In this document: positions 27,149-38,031 of the stretch, piece by piece
How positions within the stretch are numbered: position 1 is the first letter of the stretch
Layout of the letters: each line of letters opens with the position of its first letter
Assembly (NCBI RefSeq): GCF_016859125.1
Contig: NZ_CP069338.1
Location: 496,001 to 560,000 of the forward strand
Length of the DNA stretch: 64,000 nucleotides
Reading direction: 5' to 3'
Origin: Archangium violaceum
GTDB taxonomy: Bacteria; Myxococcota; Myxococcia; Myxococcales; Myxococcaceae
Position numbers and translations under genes: made by a program
Notes under the pieces: generated by a model
The model's database searches: none
Told to the model about the DNA's origin: nothing
Seen by the model: the letters and a program-made list of their open reading frames with translations, nothing else

Positions 27149-29587
27149 ATGTTGAACGTCAGCCACACCGCGGGACGCGAGCAGGGCTCGCAGTCCATGT
27201 CCGCCCACGGCCTTCAGGAGACGGCCCCCGTGGCCACGCCGCCCACCACCATGCGGGTGCGCAAGCGCAACGGGAGCCTCGAGGGTGCGGACCTGAACAA
27301 GATCGTCCGGGCGATCGGCCGGTGTTGCGACGGGCTGCGCCAGGTCGATGCCATCCGCGTGGCGACGAAGACGATCGCCGGGCTCTACGACGGCGCCTCG
27401 ACGAAGGAGTTGGATCAGCTCTCCATCCAGACCGCGGCCTCGCTGACGCTGGAGGAGCCCGAGTACGCGAAGCTCGCGGCGCGGCTGCTCGCGACGTTCA
27501 TCGACAAGGAGGTCTCCGGGCAGGAGATCCACTCCTTCTCCCAGTCGATCGCCGCCGGCCAGCGGGTGGGCCTGGTGAACGAGCGGGTGGCGAAGCTCGT
27601 CGTGACGAACTCCCGCAAGCTGAACGACGCGATCGATCCCTCGCGCAACCGCCTCTTCGAGTACTTCGGACTGCGCACGGTCTATGACCGCTACCTGCTC
27701 AAGCACCCGAAGACGCGCGAGGTGCTCGAGACGCCCCAGCACTTCTTCATGCGCATCGCGGTGGCGCTCGGGGAGACGGTCCCGGAGATCCTCGAGCTCT
27801 ACCGGCTCTTCTCGACGCTGGAGTACGTGCCGAGCTCCCCCACCCTCTTCAACTCGGGCACGTGCCACGAGCAGCTCTCGTCCTGCTTCCTGCTGGACTC
27901 GCCCGGGGACGACCTGGAGAGCATCTACCAGCGCTACACGGACGTGGCGATGCTCTCGAAGTTCTCGGGGGGAATCGGCCTCGCGTACCACCGGGTCCGC
28001 TCGCGCGGCTCGCTCATCGGGAGCACGAACGGGCACAGCAACGGCATCGTGCCGTGGCTGAAGACGCTGGATGCCTCGGTGGCGGCGGTGAACCAGGGAG
28101 GAAAGCGCAAGGGCGCGTGCTGCGTGTACCTGGAGACCTGGCACGCGGACCTGGAGGAGTTCCTCGAGCTGCGCGACAACACGGGTGACGAGGCCCGGCG
28201 CACGCACAACCTGAACCTCGCGAACTGGATTCCGGACCTCTTCATGAAGCGCGTGGAGGCCGATGGGAACTGGTCCCTCTTCGATCCGAAGACGGTGCCG
28301 CACCTCACGGACCTGTACGGAGAGGAGTTCGAGCGCGCCTACGCGCAGGCGGAGCAGCAGGGCCTCGCGCTCAAGACGCTGAAGGCGCGGGAGCTGTACG
28401 GGCGCATGATGCGGACGCTCGCGCAGACCGGGAACGGGTGGATGACGTTCAAGGACAAGTCCAACCGGGCCTGCAACCAGACGGCGCTGCCGGGCCGGGT
28501 CGTCCACCTCTCGAATCTCTGCACGGAGATCCTCGAGGTGACCTCGAAGGACGAGACGGCGGTCTGCAACCTCGGCTCCATCAACCTCGCGCGGCACACG
28601 TCCGTGGACGACTCGGGCCGGGTGACGTTCGACTGGGAGAAGCTCGCGCGGACGGTGCGCTCGGCGGTGCGGCAGCTCGATCGGGTGATCGACCTGAACT
28701 ACTACCCCATCGCCACGGCGAAGGGCTCGAACCTGCGCTGGCGCCCGGTGGGACTGGGCCTGATGGGCCTGCAGGACGTGTTCTTCCAGATGCGCCTGCC
28801 CTTCGACAGCGCCGAGGCGCGCACGCTCTCGCGGAAGATCTCCGAGGAGATCTACTTCCACGCCCTCTCCGCCTCGTCGGACATGGCGGCCGAGCGCGGT
28901 GCACACCCGTCCTTCCCCGAGACGCGGGCCGCGCGCGGAGAGCTCCAGTTCGACGCATGGAACGTGGTGCCCGAGGACCCTGCGCGCTGGAACGCCCTGC
29001 GGAAGCGAATCCAGGAGGTGGGCCTGCGCAACTCGCTGCTCATCGCCATCGCGCCGACGGCGACCATCGCCTCGATCGCGGGCTGCTACGAGTGCATCGA
29101 GCCGCAGGTGTCCAACCTCTTCAAGCGCGAGACGCTCTCGGGTGACTTCCTCCAGGTCAACCGCTACCTCGTCGAGGAGCTGAAGGCGCTCGGGAGGTGG
29201 AACGAGGACATGCGCGCGCGCATCAAGCTGGCGGAGGGCTCCATCCAGTCGCTCGAGGAGATTCCCGCCGAGGTGCGCGCCATCTACCGCACGGCGTGGG
29301 AGCTGCCGATGCGCTCGCTCATCGACATGGCGGCGGACCGGGGCGCCTTCATCGACCAGAGCCAGTCGCTCAACCTGTTCATGGAGGCGCCGAACATCGG
29401 CCAGCTCAGCTCCATGTACATGTACGCCTGGAAGAAGGGGCTGAAGACGACCTACTACCTGCGCTCGCGTCCCGCCACGCGCATCGCGAAGACGACCGCC
29501 ACCCCATCGCCCGCGCCCAAGCCCACCGACACGCAGGCCATCGCCTGCTCTCTCGAGAACCCCGAAGCCTGCGAGGCCTGCCAGTGA
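27149..29587 (+). CDS. nrdA: Ribonucleoside-diphosphate reductase, class Ia large subunit
   Basis: ATG 27149 with a strong ribosome-binding site gives 812 residues. An ATP-cone occupies roughly residues 33-125 (MRVRKRNGSLEGADLNKIVR). The catalytic barrel holds the Cys of QLSSCFLLD, NLCTEI (Asn, radical Cys, Glu) and AVCNLGSINL, with PTATIASIAGCYECIEPQ and the terminal redox Cys pair CEACQ. The enzyme reduces ribonucleotides to deoxyribonucleotides using the NrdB radical. The ATP-cone implies dATP inhibition. It overlaps nrdB by 4 bp and lies behind a B12 riboswitch, so it is presumably used mainly when a B12-dependent enzyme elsewhere in the genome cannot work. Confidence 0.95.
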   Translation: MLNVSHTAGREQGSQSMSAHGLQETAPVATPPTTMRVRKRNGSLEGADLNKIVRAIGRCCDGLRQVDAIRVATKTIAGLYDGASTKELDQLSIQTAASLTLEEPEYAKLAARLLATFIDKEVSGQEIHSFSQSIAAGQRVGLVNERVAKLVVTNSRKLNDAIDPSRNRLFEYFGLRTVYDRYLLKHPKTREVLETPQHFFMRIAVALGETVPEILELYRLFSTLEYVPSSPTLFNSGTCHEQLSSCFLLDSPGDDLESIYQRYTDVAMLSKFSGGIGLAYHRVRSRGSLIGSTNGHSNGIVPWLKTLDASVAAVNQGGKRKGACCVYLETWHADLEEFLELRDNTGDEARRTHNLNLANWIPDLFMKRVEADGNWSLFDPKTVPHLTDLYGEEFERAYAQAEQQGLALKTLKARELYGRMMRTLAQTGNGWMTFKDKSNRACNQTALPGRVVHLSNLCTEILEVTSKDETAVCNLGSINLARHTSVDDSGRVTFDWEKLARTVRSAVRQLDRVIDLNYYPIATAKGSNLRWRPVGLGLMGLQDVFFQMRLPFDSAEARTLSRKISEEIYFHALSASSDMAAERGAHPSFPETRAARGELQFDAWNVVPEDPARWNALRKRIQEVGLRNSLLIAIAPTATIASIAGCYECIEPQVSNLFKRETLSGDFLQVNRYLVEELKALGRWNEDMRARIKLAEGSIQSLEEIPAEVRAIYRTAWELPMRSLIDMAADRGAFIDQSQSLNLFMEAPNIGQLSSMYMYAWKKGLKTTYYLRSRPATRIAKTTATPSPAPKPTDTQAIACSLENPEACEACQ

Positions 29588-30636
29588 GCACCCCAACGAA
29601 CACCCCCTGGACGCACGCGACGCCGAAGACGGGGGCGCGCCTGTTGGATCCGGGCCTGAACCTCACGCTGCGCCCGATGCAGTACCCGGTCTTCTTCGAG
29701 ATGTACCGCAACGCCATCAAGAACACCTGGACCGTGGAGGAGGTGGACTTCTCGACGGACGTGGGGGACCTGCGCTCGAAGATGACGGCCGCGGACCGCC
29801 ACCTCATCCAGCGCCTGGTCGCCTTCTTCGCGACGGGTGACTCGATCGTGTCGAACAACCTCGTGCTGAACCTCTACAAGCACGTGAACGCGCCCGAGGC
29901 GCGCATGTACCTGTCGCGGCAGCTCTACGAGGAGGCGCTGCACGTGCAGTTCTACCTCACGCTGCTCGACACGTACGTGCCGGACCCCAACGAGCGGGCG
30001 CTGGCCTTCGCGGCGATCGACAACATCCCGAGCATCCGCAAGAAGGCCGAGTTCTGCTTCAAGTGGATCGACTCGATCGGCGAGTTGGAGCGGCTGGAGA
30101 CACGGGAGCAGCGGCGGAAGTTCCTGCTGAACCTCATCTGCTTCGCGGCCTGCATCGAGGGGCTCTTCTTCTTCGCGGCCTTCGCGTACGTGTACTTCCT
30201 GCGCTCGCGGGGGCTGCTGCACGGGCTGGCCGCGGGGACGAACTGGGTCTTCCGCGACGAGAGCGCGCACATGGCCTTCGCCTTCGAGGTGGTGAAGACG
30301 GTGCGCCGCGAGGAGCCCGGCCTCTTCGACGCGGAGATGGAGCGGGAGGTCGCCGCCATGCTCGACGAGGCGGTGGAGTGCGAGCTCCAGTTCGCCGAGG
30401 ACCTGCTGGGGCTCGGCGTCGCGGGCCTCTCCGTGCGAGAGATGCGGCAGTACCTCGAGTTCGTCGCGGATCAGCGGCTCGTGATGCTCGAGCTGCCCAA
30501 GCGCTACGGGGCGAAGAACCCATTCGGCTTCATGGACCTGCAGGACGTGCAGGAGCTGGCGAACTTCTTCGAGCGCCGTGTCTCGGCGTACCAGGTGGGA
30601 GTCGAGGGGGAAGTCACCTTCGACGCCGCCTTCTGA
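29584..30636 (+). CDS. nrdB: Ribonucleoside-diphosphate reductase, class Ia small subunit
   Basis: Start is GTG 29584, overlapping the nrdA stop (GTGA), giving 350 residues. Diiron ligands are visible: Asp in ATGDSIVSNN, Glu117 and His120 in EEALHVQFY, Glu in CIEGLFFF, and Glu and His in RDESAHMAF. Tyr124, four residues after His120, is the expected radical tyrosine, so this is a tyrosyl-radical diiron enzyme rather than the Phe-containing class Ic type. The C-terminus (VGVEGEVTFDAAF) should dock onto NrdA. Translational coupling keeps the subunits balanced, and both come under the upstream riboswitch. Confidence 0.95.
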   Translation: MSTPTNTPWTHATPKTGARLLDPGLNLTLRPMQYPVFFEMYRNAIKNTWTVEEVDFSTDVGDLRSKMTAADRHLIQRLVAFFATGDSIVSNNLVLNLYKHVNAPEARMYLSRQLYEEALHVQFYLTLLDTYVPDPNERALAFAAIDNIPSIRKKAEFCFKWIDSIGELERLETREQRRKFLLNLICFAACIEGLFFFAAFAYVYFLRSRGLLHGLAAGTNWVFRDESAHMAFAFEVVKTVRREEPGLFDAEMEREVAAMLDEAVECELQFAEDLLGLGVAGLSVREMRQYLEFVADQRLVMLELPKRYGAKNPFGFMDLQDVQELANFFERRVSAYQVGVEGEVTFDAAF

Positions 30637-30674
30637 GCCCCTCAGGGAGGTCAGTCAAGGAATGCGGCCACTTC

Positions 30675-30695
30675 CCCTCTCCCGAAGGGAGAGGG
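30675..30695. repeat. Intergenic palindrome, copy 1
   Basis: CCCTCTCCC-GAA-GGGAGAGGG, a 9-bp perfect inverted repeat, lies in the nrdB/glmS intergenic region. The same palindrome occurs at 48542-48562 and 56927-56947, always outside genes. It may act as a terminator-like or REP-type element. Confidence 0.8.
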
Positions 30696-30715
30696 AACAT
30701 TGAAGGGGCTCGACA

Positions 30716-30757
30716 TGAAAACGCCCGGGGGCCTCGATGCGAGGCATCCCCGGGCGT
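30716..30757 (-). terminator. Terminator between convergent nrdB and glmS
   Basis: ACGCCCGGGGGCCTC (30721-30735) pairs perfectly with GAGGC-AT-CCCCGGGCGT (30741-30757) around a short loop. On the minus strand, the glmS side, the hairpin is followed by TTTT. It lies between converging genes and can serve both, best for glmS. Confidence 0.8.
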
Positions 30758-30789
30758 GAAGGACCGGACCTCGGTCCGAGCGCGGCGGA

Positions 30790-32625
<1,836 letters not shown>

Positions 32626-32688
32626 GTTGTCCGTCCTCTCTCACGCCCGACCCCCCACTGGCAAATGCGGGGGGGAACTCCACCTACA

Positions 32689-32710
32689 CCGGGCGACACC
32701 TGTCACCCGG
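32689..32710 (-). other. Inverted repeat between glmU and glmS
   Basis: CCGGGCGACA-CC-TGTCACCCGG can form a 10-bp stem with one G-U pair between the glmU stop and the glmS start. No T-run follows, so it may be an attenuator, a processing site or chance. The purpose is not clear. Confidence 0.4.
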
Positions 32711-32733
32711 ACGACAAGCAAATCGCGGGCCGC

Positions 32734-34170
32734 TCACCCCGCGGAGGCCTTGTCCGACTTGGAAGGGCCAGTTTCCGAGGACTTGGCCATCCGCGCCTTC
32801 TTCCTCTCCACCCAGCCTTCCAGGTTGACCTGTGGCGCACGGGACACGGCGAGACTCCCGGAGGGCACATCTTTCGTCACCGTGGTGCCCGCGCCGACAT
32901 ACGCACCGTCCCCGACCTTCACAGGGGCCACCAGCTGGGTGTCGGAGCCGATGAAGACGCCATCGCCCAGCTCGGTGACGTGCTTGTTCACGCCGTCGTA
33001 GTTGCAGGTGATGGTGCCGGCCCCCACGTTCACCTTGGAGCCGATCTTCGCGTCACCCAGGTAGGCGAGGTGGTTGGCCTTGGAGCCGCGGCCGAGGCGG
33101 GCCTTCTTCGTCTCCACGAAGTTGCCCAGGTGCACCTCCTCGGCGAGGTCCGTCCCGGGCCGCAACCGCGAGAATGGGCCGAGGATGCAGCGCTCGCCCA
33201 CCCGGGCCTCCTCCAGCACGGTGTACGGCTTCACGGTCGTCCCGTCGGCCACCGAGGAGGCGTGCACGACGCAGCCCTGCCCGATGGAGACGTTGCGGCC
33301 CACCACCGTGGCGCCCGACAGCGTCACCATGGGGGCGATCTCCGTGTCCGACCCGATGGCCACCCCCTCCTCGATGTACGTGGTGGCCGGATCCATCAGG
33401 GTGACGCCGTTGCGCATGTGCCAGGTGTTGATGCGCGACTGGAGCTCCTTGGCCCGCGCCGCCAGCTCCACGCGATCGTTCACGCCGGCCGTCTCGCCGA
33501 ACTCGGCCTCGATGGAGGCCACCGGGCCCTGCGCCGCGGCCATCTCCACCAGGTCCGTCAGGTAGAACTCGCCCTGCGCGTTGGCGCTGCGGATGTTGGC
33601 CAGCGCCTTCCACAGGAAGGACGACTCCACCAGGTAGATGCCGGCGTTGCACTCGCGCACCTGACGCTGCTCGGGCGTGGCGTCCTTCTGCTCGACGATG
33701 CGCACCACCTTGCCCATCTCACGGATGACGCGGCCGTAGCCCGTCGGATCCGCCGGCACGGTGGACACCAGCGACAGCACGCCCCCGCCCTTCTCGTGCG
33801 CGGCGGCGAGCGCGGCGAGCGTCTCGCCGCGCACCAGCGGCACGTCACCGTAGAGGATGAGCACGCGTCCGTCGAAGTCCTTCAGCTCGCTCTCCGCCGA
33901 GCGCACCGCGTCCGCCGTGCCCCGCTGCTCCTTCTGGAGCGCGAAGCGCAGGGGCGCCGTGGGGAAGTGGGCGCGGATGGAGCGCTCCACCTCCTCGGCC
34001 TGGTGGCCCACCACCGACACCACCGGCGAGGCGCCCAGTTCCAGGGCTCGCATGAGGGGATAGGCACAGAGGGGCTTGCCGAGGATGGGGTGAAGGACCT
34101 TGGCCTTCTCCGACTTCATCCGCGTGCCCTTGCCCGCGCACAACACCACCGCCGCCAAAGAAGCTGTCAT
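32734..34170 (-). CDS. glmU: Bifunctional N-acetylglucosamine-1-phosphate uridyltransferase / glucosamine-1-phosphate acetyltransferase
   Basis: The 478-residue protein starts [20 protein letters not shown], the nucleotidyltransferase signature. [12 protein letters not shown] and an NAGIYLV stretch complete the uridyltransferase half (to about residue 225). The C-terminal half is a left-handed beta-helix of hexapeptide repeats ([52 protein letters not shown]) with the acetyl-CoA site. It converts GlcN-1-P to UDP-GlcNAc in two steps. Together with glmS immediately downstream it forms a UDP-GlcNAc supply module. Confidence 0.97.
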   Translation of the reverse strand: MTASLAAVVLCAGKGTRMKSEKAKVLHPILGKPLCAYPLMRALELGASPVVSVVGHQAEEVERSIRAHFPTAPLRFALQKEQRGTADAVRSAESELKDFDGRVLILYGDVPLVRGETLAALAAAHEKGGGVLSLVSTVPADPTGYGRVIREMGKVVRIVEQKDATPEQRQVRECNAGIYLVESSFLWKALANIRSANAQGEFYLTDLVEMAAAQGPVASIEAEFGETAGVNDRVELAARAKELQSRINTWHMRNGVTLMDPATTYIEEGVAIGSDTEIAPMVTLSGATVVGRNVSIGQGCVVHASSVADGTTVKPYTVLEEARVGERCILGPFSRLRPGTDLAEEVHLGNFVETKKARLGRGSKANHLAYLGDAKIGSKVNVGAGTITCNYDGVNKHVTELGDGVFIGSDTQLVAPVKVGDGAYVGAGTTVTKDVPSGSLAVSRAPQVNLEGWVERKKARMAKSSETGPSKSDKASAG

Positions 34171-34203
34171 GTCGGCGATTACTAGGGACGCGATCGCGAC
34201 GCG

Positions 34204-34578
34204 TCAACCACGAGCCGGCGCGCGCGTGGAGCGGGTGCCTTCCGGCCGGGCCTGAACGGAAACCGACAACGTGTTGCTCTCCACGGTGATACCGAACTTC
34301 GGCTTGAGGAAGACCGTCGTCACGGTGGCATCCGCGGGGCTCGACGTCGGCTTCACTGTCATCAGGTTGGCGTTCATGTTCCCCCCGTCGGGCCGGAGCG
34401 TCACGCACAGGATGCCTTCGCCCCTCTCCCGGTCAAACTCCCGGCCGTGCGCGTTGGTGTCCTCCGGACACTTCTCGATGATGAAAGCGTTTGGTAGCGA
34501 GTCCAGGCGGCGGCCGGGGATACTCCAGAACCCGGACTCGGAGAAGCGCGAGTTGGTGGCCCGTACGGAGGCTTTCAC
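34204..34578 (-). CDS. Small hypothetical protein
   Basis: The minus-strand frame from GTG 34578 to TGA 34204 encodes 124 residues, including ILCVTLRPDGGNMNANLMTV and VFLKPKFGITVESNTLSVSV. Codon third positions are mostly G or C across the whole frame, unlike the overlapping plus-strand frame, which supports coding on this strand. An alternative GTG at 34605 would overlap the divergent ggt gene. No ribosome-binding site is convincing and no family is recognised. It lies 34 bp beyond the glmU start, on the same strand and upstream of it, so the two may share transcripts. Confidence 0.5.
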   Translation of the reverse strand: MKASVRATNSRFSESGFWSIPGRRLDSLPNAFIIEKCPEDTNAHGREFDRERGEGILCVTLRPDGGNMNANLMTVKPTSSPADATVTTVFLKPKFGITVESNTLSVSVQARPEGTRSTRAPARG

Positions 34579-34593
34579 GTGGAGACGGTAAAG

Positions 34594-36357
34594 ATGCGGA
34601 CTCACCAGAATTGGTGGGGCATGGCGGTAGCGGCGCTGGTGGTGGCGTGGCCCGCGTGGGCTGCGCGACCGTACCGGGGAGGAGCGGTGGCCACGGCCCA
34701 CCCGAAGGCGAGCGAGGCCGCGCTGCGGATGTTGGACAAGGGCGGCAACGCGGTGGACGCGGCGGTGGCGGCGGCCTTCACCCACGGTGTGGTGGCGCCC
34801 TATCACTCGGGGATTGGCGGCGGCGGCTTCGCGCTGGTGCACGACGCGAAGACGGGCGGAACGCGGGTGCTGGACTTCCGCGAGGTGGCACCCGGGGCGG
34901 CCACGCGGGACATGTACGTGAAGGACGGCAAGGTGGTGCCGGGGCTGTCCACGGACGGCGCGACGAGCGTGGCGGTGCCCGGCGCGGTCGCCGGCTACCT
35001 GGAGCTGCTGGAGAAGTACGGGAAGCTGCCGCGCGCGGTGGTGCTGCAGCCCGCCATCGAGGCCGCGCGCAACGGCTTCTGGGTGTCGCCCAAGTACCAG
35101 GCGATGGCCACCCTGCGGCGCGACTGCCTGCGGCAGGATCCGGAGGCCACGCGCCTCTTCCTCACGAAGAACGACAAGGGCGAGCCGGACGTGCCGCCCA
35201 TCGGCCATCGGGTGCGCCAGCCGGAGCTGGCCCGGACGCTCCAGACGCTCGCGAAGAGCGGCCCCAAGCCCTTCTACTCGGGCCCGATCGCCCAGGCGAT
35301 GGTGGACACCGTGAAGGCCGGCGGTGGCCTGCTCTCGCTGGAGGACCTGAAGACCTACAAGACGCGCACCCATGAGCCGCTGGAGGGCAGCTACCGCGGC
35401 CACCGCATCCTCACCATGCCGCCGCCGAGCGCGGGCGGACTCGCGGTGGTGCAGGTGCTCGGCGCCCTGGAGCGGCTGCGCCCCAAGGGCCTGAGCTACC
35501 GCGACCCCGAGGACCTCCACCTCTACGCCGAGGCGGTGCGCCGCGTATACGTGGACCGGGCGAAGTACCTGGGCGACCCGGCCTTCGTGAAGATCCCCAT
35601 GGAGCGCCTCACCTCGTCCGGCTACATCGCGGACCTGGCGGGCAGCATCGACCCCGGGAAGGCCACCCCCAGCGCCTCGCTGCTGGCCCCGAAGGAGGGG
35701 ACCCCCCGCTCCACCCTGAAGAACCCGACCGACACCTGGTACGACCCCTCCGTGCCGGAGAAGAAGAACACCACGCACATCTCCGTCATCGACAAGGACG
35801 GCAACGCGGTGGCCCTCACCACCACGGTGAACTACATCTTCGGCTCGTGCGTGGTGGCCAAGGGGACGGGCGTGGTCCTCAATGATCAGATGGACGACTT
35901 CGCCGCCCAGCCCGGCGTGCCCAACGCGTATGGACTGGTGACGGGCGAGGCCAACGCCATCGCCCCGGGCAAGGTGCCCATGTCCTCCATGGCCCCCACG
36001 CTCGTCTTCTCCAAGGACGATCCGAAGAAGGTGATGCTGGCGGTGGGCAGCCCGGGCGGCTCCACCATCCCCACCACCGTCCTCCAGGTCATCTCCAACA
36101 TCGTGGACCAGGGCATGGACGTGACGCGCGCGGTGGGCGAGGGCCGGGTGCACCACCAGTACCTGCCGGATGAGCTGTGGGTGGACCGCTGGGGCCTGGA
36201 GCCCACCACGCAGGCGGCGCTGGAGGCCAAGGGCCACAAGATTCGCAAGCAGGAGACCTGGGGCGACGCCGAGGCCGTCTACAACGACCCCAGGACGAAC
36301 CTGCGCTACGCCGCGAGCGATCCCCGCAACGAGGGCACCGCCCTCGGCCAGGACTGA
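34594..36357 (+). CDS. ggt: Gamma-glutamyltransferase
   Basis: ATG 34594, preceded by GGAG, gives 587 residues with a signal peptide (MRTHQNWWGMAVAALVVAW, then AWA). Family motifs are GGNAVDAAVAAAFTHGVV, GIGGGGFALVHD, the autoprocessing nucleophile Thr in NTTHISVIDKDGNAV, and the oxyanion-loop PMSSMAPTLV and GSPGGSTIPTTV blocks. The precursor is expected to self-cleave before the Thr at about residue 394 into two subunits. The enzyme acts in the periplasm on glutathione or gamma-glutamyl peptides. A GTG at 34579 in the same frame is a weaker start. Confidence 0.94.
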   Translation: MRTHQNWWGMAVAALVVAWPAWAARPYRGGAVATAHPKASEAALRMLDKGGNAVDAAVAAAFTHGVVAPYHSGIGGGGFALVHDAKTGGTRVLDFREVAPGAATRDMYVKDGKVVPGLSTDGATSVAVPGAVAGYLELLEKYGKLPRAVVLQPAIEAARNGFWVSPKYQAMATLRRDCLRQDPEATRLFLTKNDKGEPDVPPIGHRVRQPELARTLQTLAKSGPKPFYSGPIAQAMVDTVKAGGGLLSLEDLKTYKTRTHEPLEGSYRGHRILTMPPPSAGGLAVVQVLGALERLRPKGLSYRDPEDLHLYAEAVRRVYVDRAKYLGDPAFVKIPMERLTSSGYIADLAGSIDPGKATPSASLLAPKEGTPRSTLKNPTDTWYDPSVPEKKNTTHISVIDKDGNAVALTTTVNYIFGSCVVAKGTGVVLNDQMDDFAAQPGVPNAYGLVTGEANAIAPGKVPMSSMAPTLVFSKDDPKKVMLAVGSPGGSTIPTTVLQVISNIVDQGMDVTRAVGEGRVHHQYLPDELWVDRWGLEPTTQAALEAKGHKIRKQETWGDAEAVYNDPRTNLRYAASDPRNEGTALGQD

Positions 36358-36379
36358 CCCCTCCAAGAGCGAGCACACC

Positions 36380-37162
36380 GTGCCCGAGCAGCTCGTCCAT
36401 CTCTTCGACGCGCACCTCCACCCGGAGACCCTCAGCGACCAGGACCTCGAGTCCATGCGCTTCTTCGGCGTGGAGCGCGCGCTGGTGGTGGCCCACCACC
36501 CGCCCGAGCCCACCCCCAAGGCCCTGCGCAAGCACTTCGACGACCTGGTGCAACGTCAGCTCCCGCGCCTGGAGCGGCTGGGCATCCGCGCCTGGGCGGC
36601 GCTGGGGGTGCACCCGCGCGCCATCCCCCGCCGCGGCCTGTCCGAGGTGCTCGCGAGCCTCCCCGACTACTTCCGCGGCGGACGCGTGGTGGCCCTGGGC
36701 GAGACGGGGCTGCACGCGGGCGGCATCGAGGAGGAGGAGGCCTTCCTCGAGCAGCTCGCGCTCGCGCGCCAGCTCAAGCTGAAGGTGGTGGTGCACACCC
36801 CGGTGCACGACAAGGAGCGCCACACCCGGCGCATCCTCACCCTGCTGCGTGAGTCCGGTGTGCGGCCCTCGCGCGTGCTCGTGGACCACGCCAACGGGCG
36901 CACCGTGCGCAACATCCTCGGCTGTGGACACTGGGCGGGATTGACCCTGCACCCCGAAGCACTGCGGGCCGAGCGCGTTGTCGCCCTGGTTCGCCGACTC
37001 GGCAGTGAACGGCTGGTGCTCAACTCGGATGCCGGCGATGGCGCCGGGGACATCCTGGGGCTCGCGCGCGTGGCCAACCTGCTGGCCAAGGCGAAGCTCT
37101 CGGAGCGAGTGGTGAAGCGCGTTGCTTCCGACAACGCCGCGCGCTTCTACCGCCCTCGCTGA
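36380..37162 (+). CDS. TatD-like metal-dependent hydrolase
   Basis: GTG 36380 opens a 260-residue TIM-barrel-type protein, 22 bp after the ggt stop. Metal-binding motifs expected of TatD relatives are present: HLFDAHLHPE (HxH), ALGETGLHAGG (Glu), VVVHTPVHDKE (His), LVDHANG (His) and LNSDAGDG (Asp). The family includes DNases and other amidohydrolase-like enzymes, and this member is distant enough that its substrate is uncertain. It probably shares a transcript with ggt. It ends flush against the convergent small gene at 37163. Confidence 0.82.
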   Translation: MPEQLVHLFDAHLHPETLSDQDLESMRFFGVERALVVAHHPPEPTPKALRKHFDDLVQRQLPRLERLGIRAWAALGVHPRAIPRRGLSEVLASLPDYFRGGRVVALGETGLHAGGIEEEEAFLEQLALARQLKLKVVVHTPVHDKERHTRRILTLLRESGVRPSRVLVDHANGRTVRNILGCGHWAGLTLHPEALRAERVVALVRRLGSERLVLNSDAGDGAGDILGLARVANLLAKAKLSERVVKRVASDNAARFYRPR

Positions 37163-37432
37163 CTAGTGCAACGCGCTGGACTGCGACTCCGGGTGCAGCG
37201 TCAGCCGCTGCGCCTCGTCCAGCTTCACCTGTACCGGAATCCCCCGGTGGCGGTAGTGCGCCAACGAGTCAGACACCTCGTCCAACAACTGCTGATAGCG
37301 CTCGTCCAGCTCCACCGCGATCAACATCATCGTCTCGCCAGCGTCCTCGACGCCCGGGCGGGACACCTGGCAGCGCTGGAACCGCGCCCAGCGGCCATTC
37401 GCCATTTTCACCAGCTCGCCGTCGTAAGCCAT
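37163..37432 (-). CDS. Small hypothetical protein
   Basis: An 89-residue protein (MAYDGELVKMANGRWARFQR at its start) with a GGGGGAA ribosome-binding region upstream of ATG 37432. It is mostly charged and helical (ETMMLIAVELDERYQQLLDE, SDSLAHYRHRGIPVQVKLDE), with no signal or membrane segment. Its stop abuts the TatD-like gene stop, with no spacer. No family is recognised. Confidence 0.65.
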   Translation of the reverse strand: MAYDGELVKMANGRWARFQRCQVSRPGVEDAGETMMLIAVELDERYQQLLDEVSDSLAHYRHRGIPVQVKLDEAQRLTLHPESQSSALH

Positions 37433-37787
37433 GCGCAGTTCCCCCTTTCGACAATCCGGACAGGAAGTCGGGAAGTGAATGGACGCACTGTAAGCACAAA
37501 TTTTCCGCGCGTCATCCCCCCAGCTGAAAATTCGTGAAAGCGCCCTGATATTGGTCGTTTACCCGACGCTTCCCCTCGGAGCGGCGCCATTCACCAGCGG
37601 AGCCGGGTTCATCGTGTAAATTTGCTGGCTTGTTAAGTTGTTGATTTTCCGACGGAGTGCGTCGTCTGGCCGCGTCATCGGACCGGGCGCCTGGACCTGA
37701 CACATCAGGCAGGCGCCGCGCGCTGGGAAAACCCCTGGCTCGAAGTCCGGGTGGCACGAGGACACGCCATCCCTTAGATTCGGCGGG
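37433..37787. other. Intergenic region, 355 bp
   Basis: This divergent spacer separates two small genes and is noticeably more AT-rich than the surroundings, for example TAAATTTGCTGGCTTGTTAAG and GTTGATTTTCC around 37615-37655. It presumably holds promoters for both sides. I see no RNA gene, no repeat, and no clear sigma-54 or sigma-70 consensus. Confidence 0.5.
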
Positions 37788-38018
37788 ATGAAGTTGCCCC
37801 TCTTGTTCCGCCGCGACCGGACCGTCATCAAGCGAGCGGACGCGCAGGACCAGGCCGAGAAGCTCCTGGCCGAGTCCCTGCGTCTGCTGAGCCAGGTGTG
37901 CACCAAGGTCGCCGACCTCATCGAGACCCAGCGCCTGGAGCGCGCGGGCTACTCGCAGAACACCTATCTGCGGCGACTGGACGAGGCGCCGGGCGACGTG
38001 GAGCGGAAGAAGGAGTAG
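37788..38018 (+). CDS. Small hypothetical protein
   Basis: A 76-residue, strongly charged protein (MKLPLLFRRDRTVIKRADAQ first) that is predicted to be mostly helical: DQAEKLLAESLRLLSQVCTK, then VADLIETQRLERAGY. It could form a coiled coil. It is 13 bp before the amidohydrolase gene on the same strand, so the two are probably co-transcribed. No family is recognised. Confidence 0.6.
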   Translation: MKLPLLFRRDRTVIKRADAQDQAEKLLAESLRLLSQVCTKVADLIETQRLERAGYSQNTYLRRLDEAPGDVERKKE

Positions 38019-38031
38019 ACCTCCGCTTCGC

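Noticed and set aside
37748-37765. TGGCACGAGGACACGCC before 37788 looks like a sigma-54 promoter.
   Set aside because: The -24 element matches, but the -12 element lacks the required TTGC.
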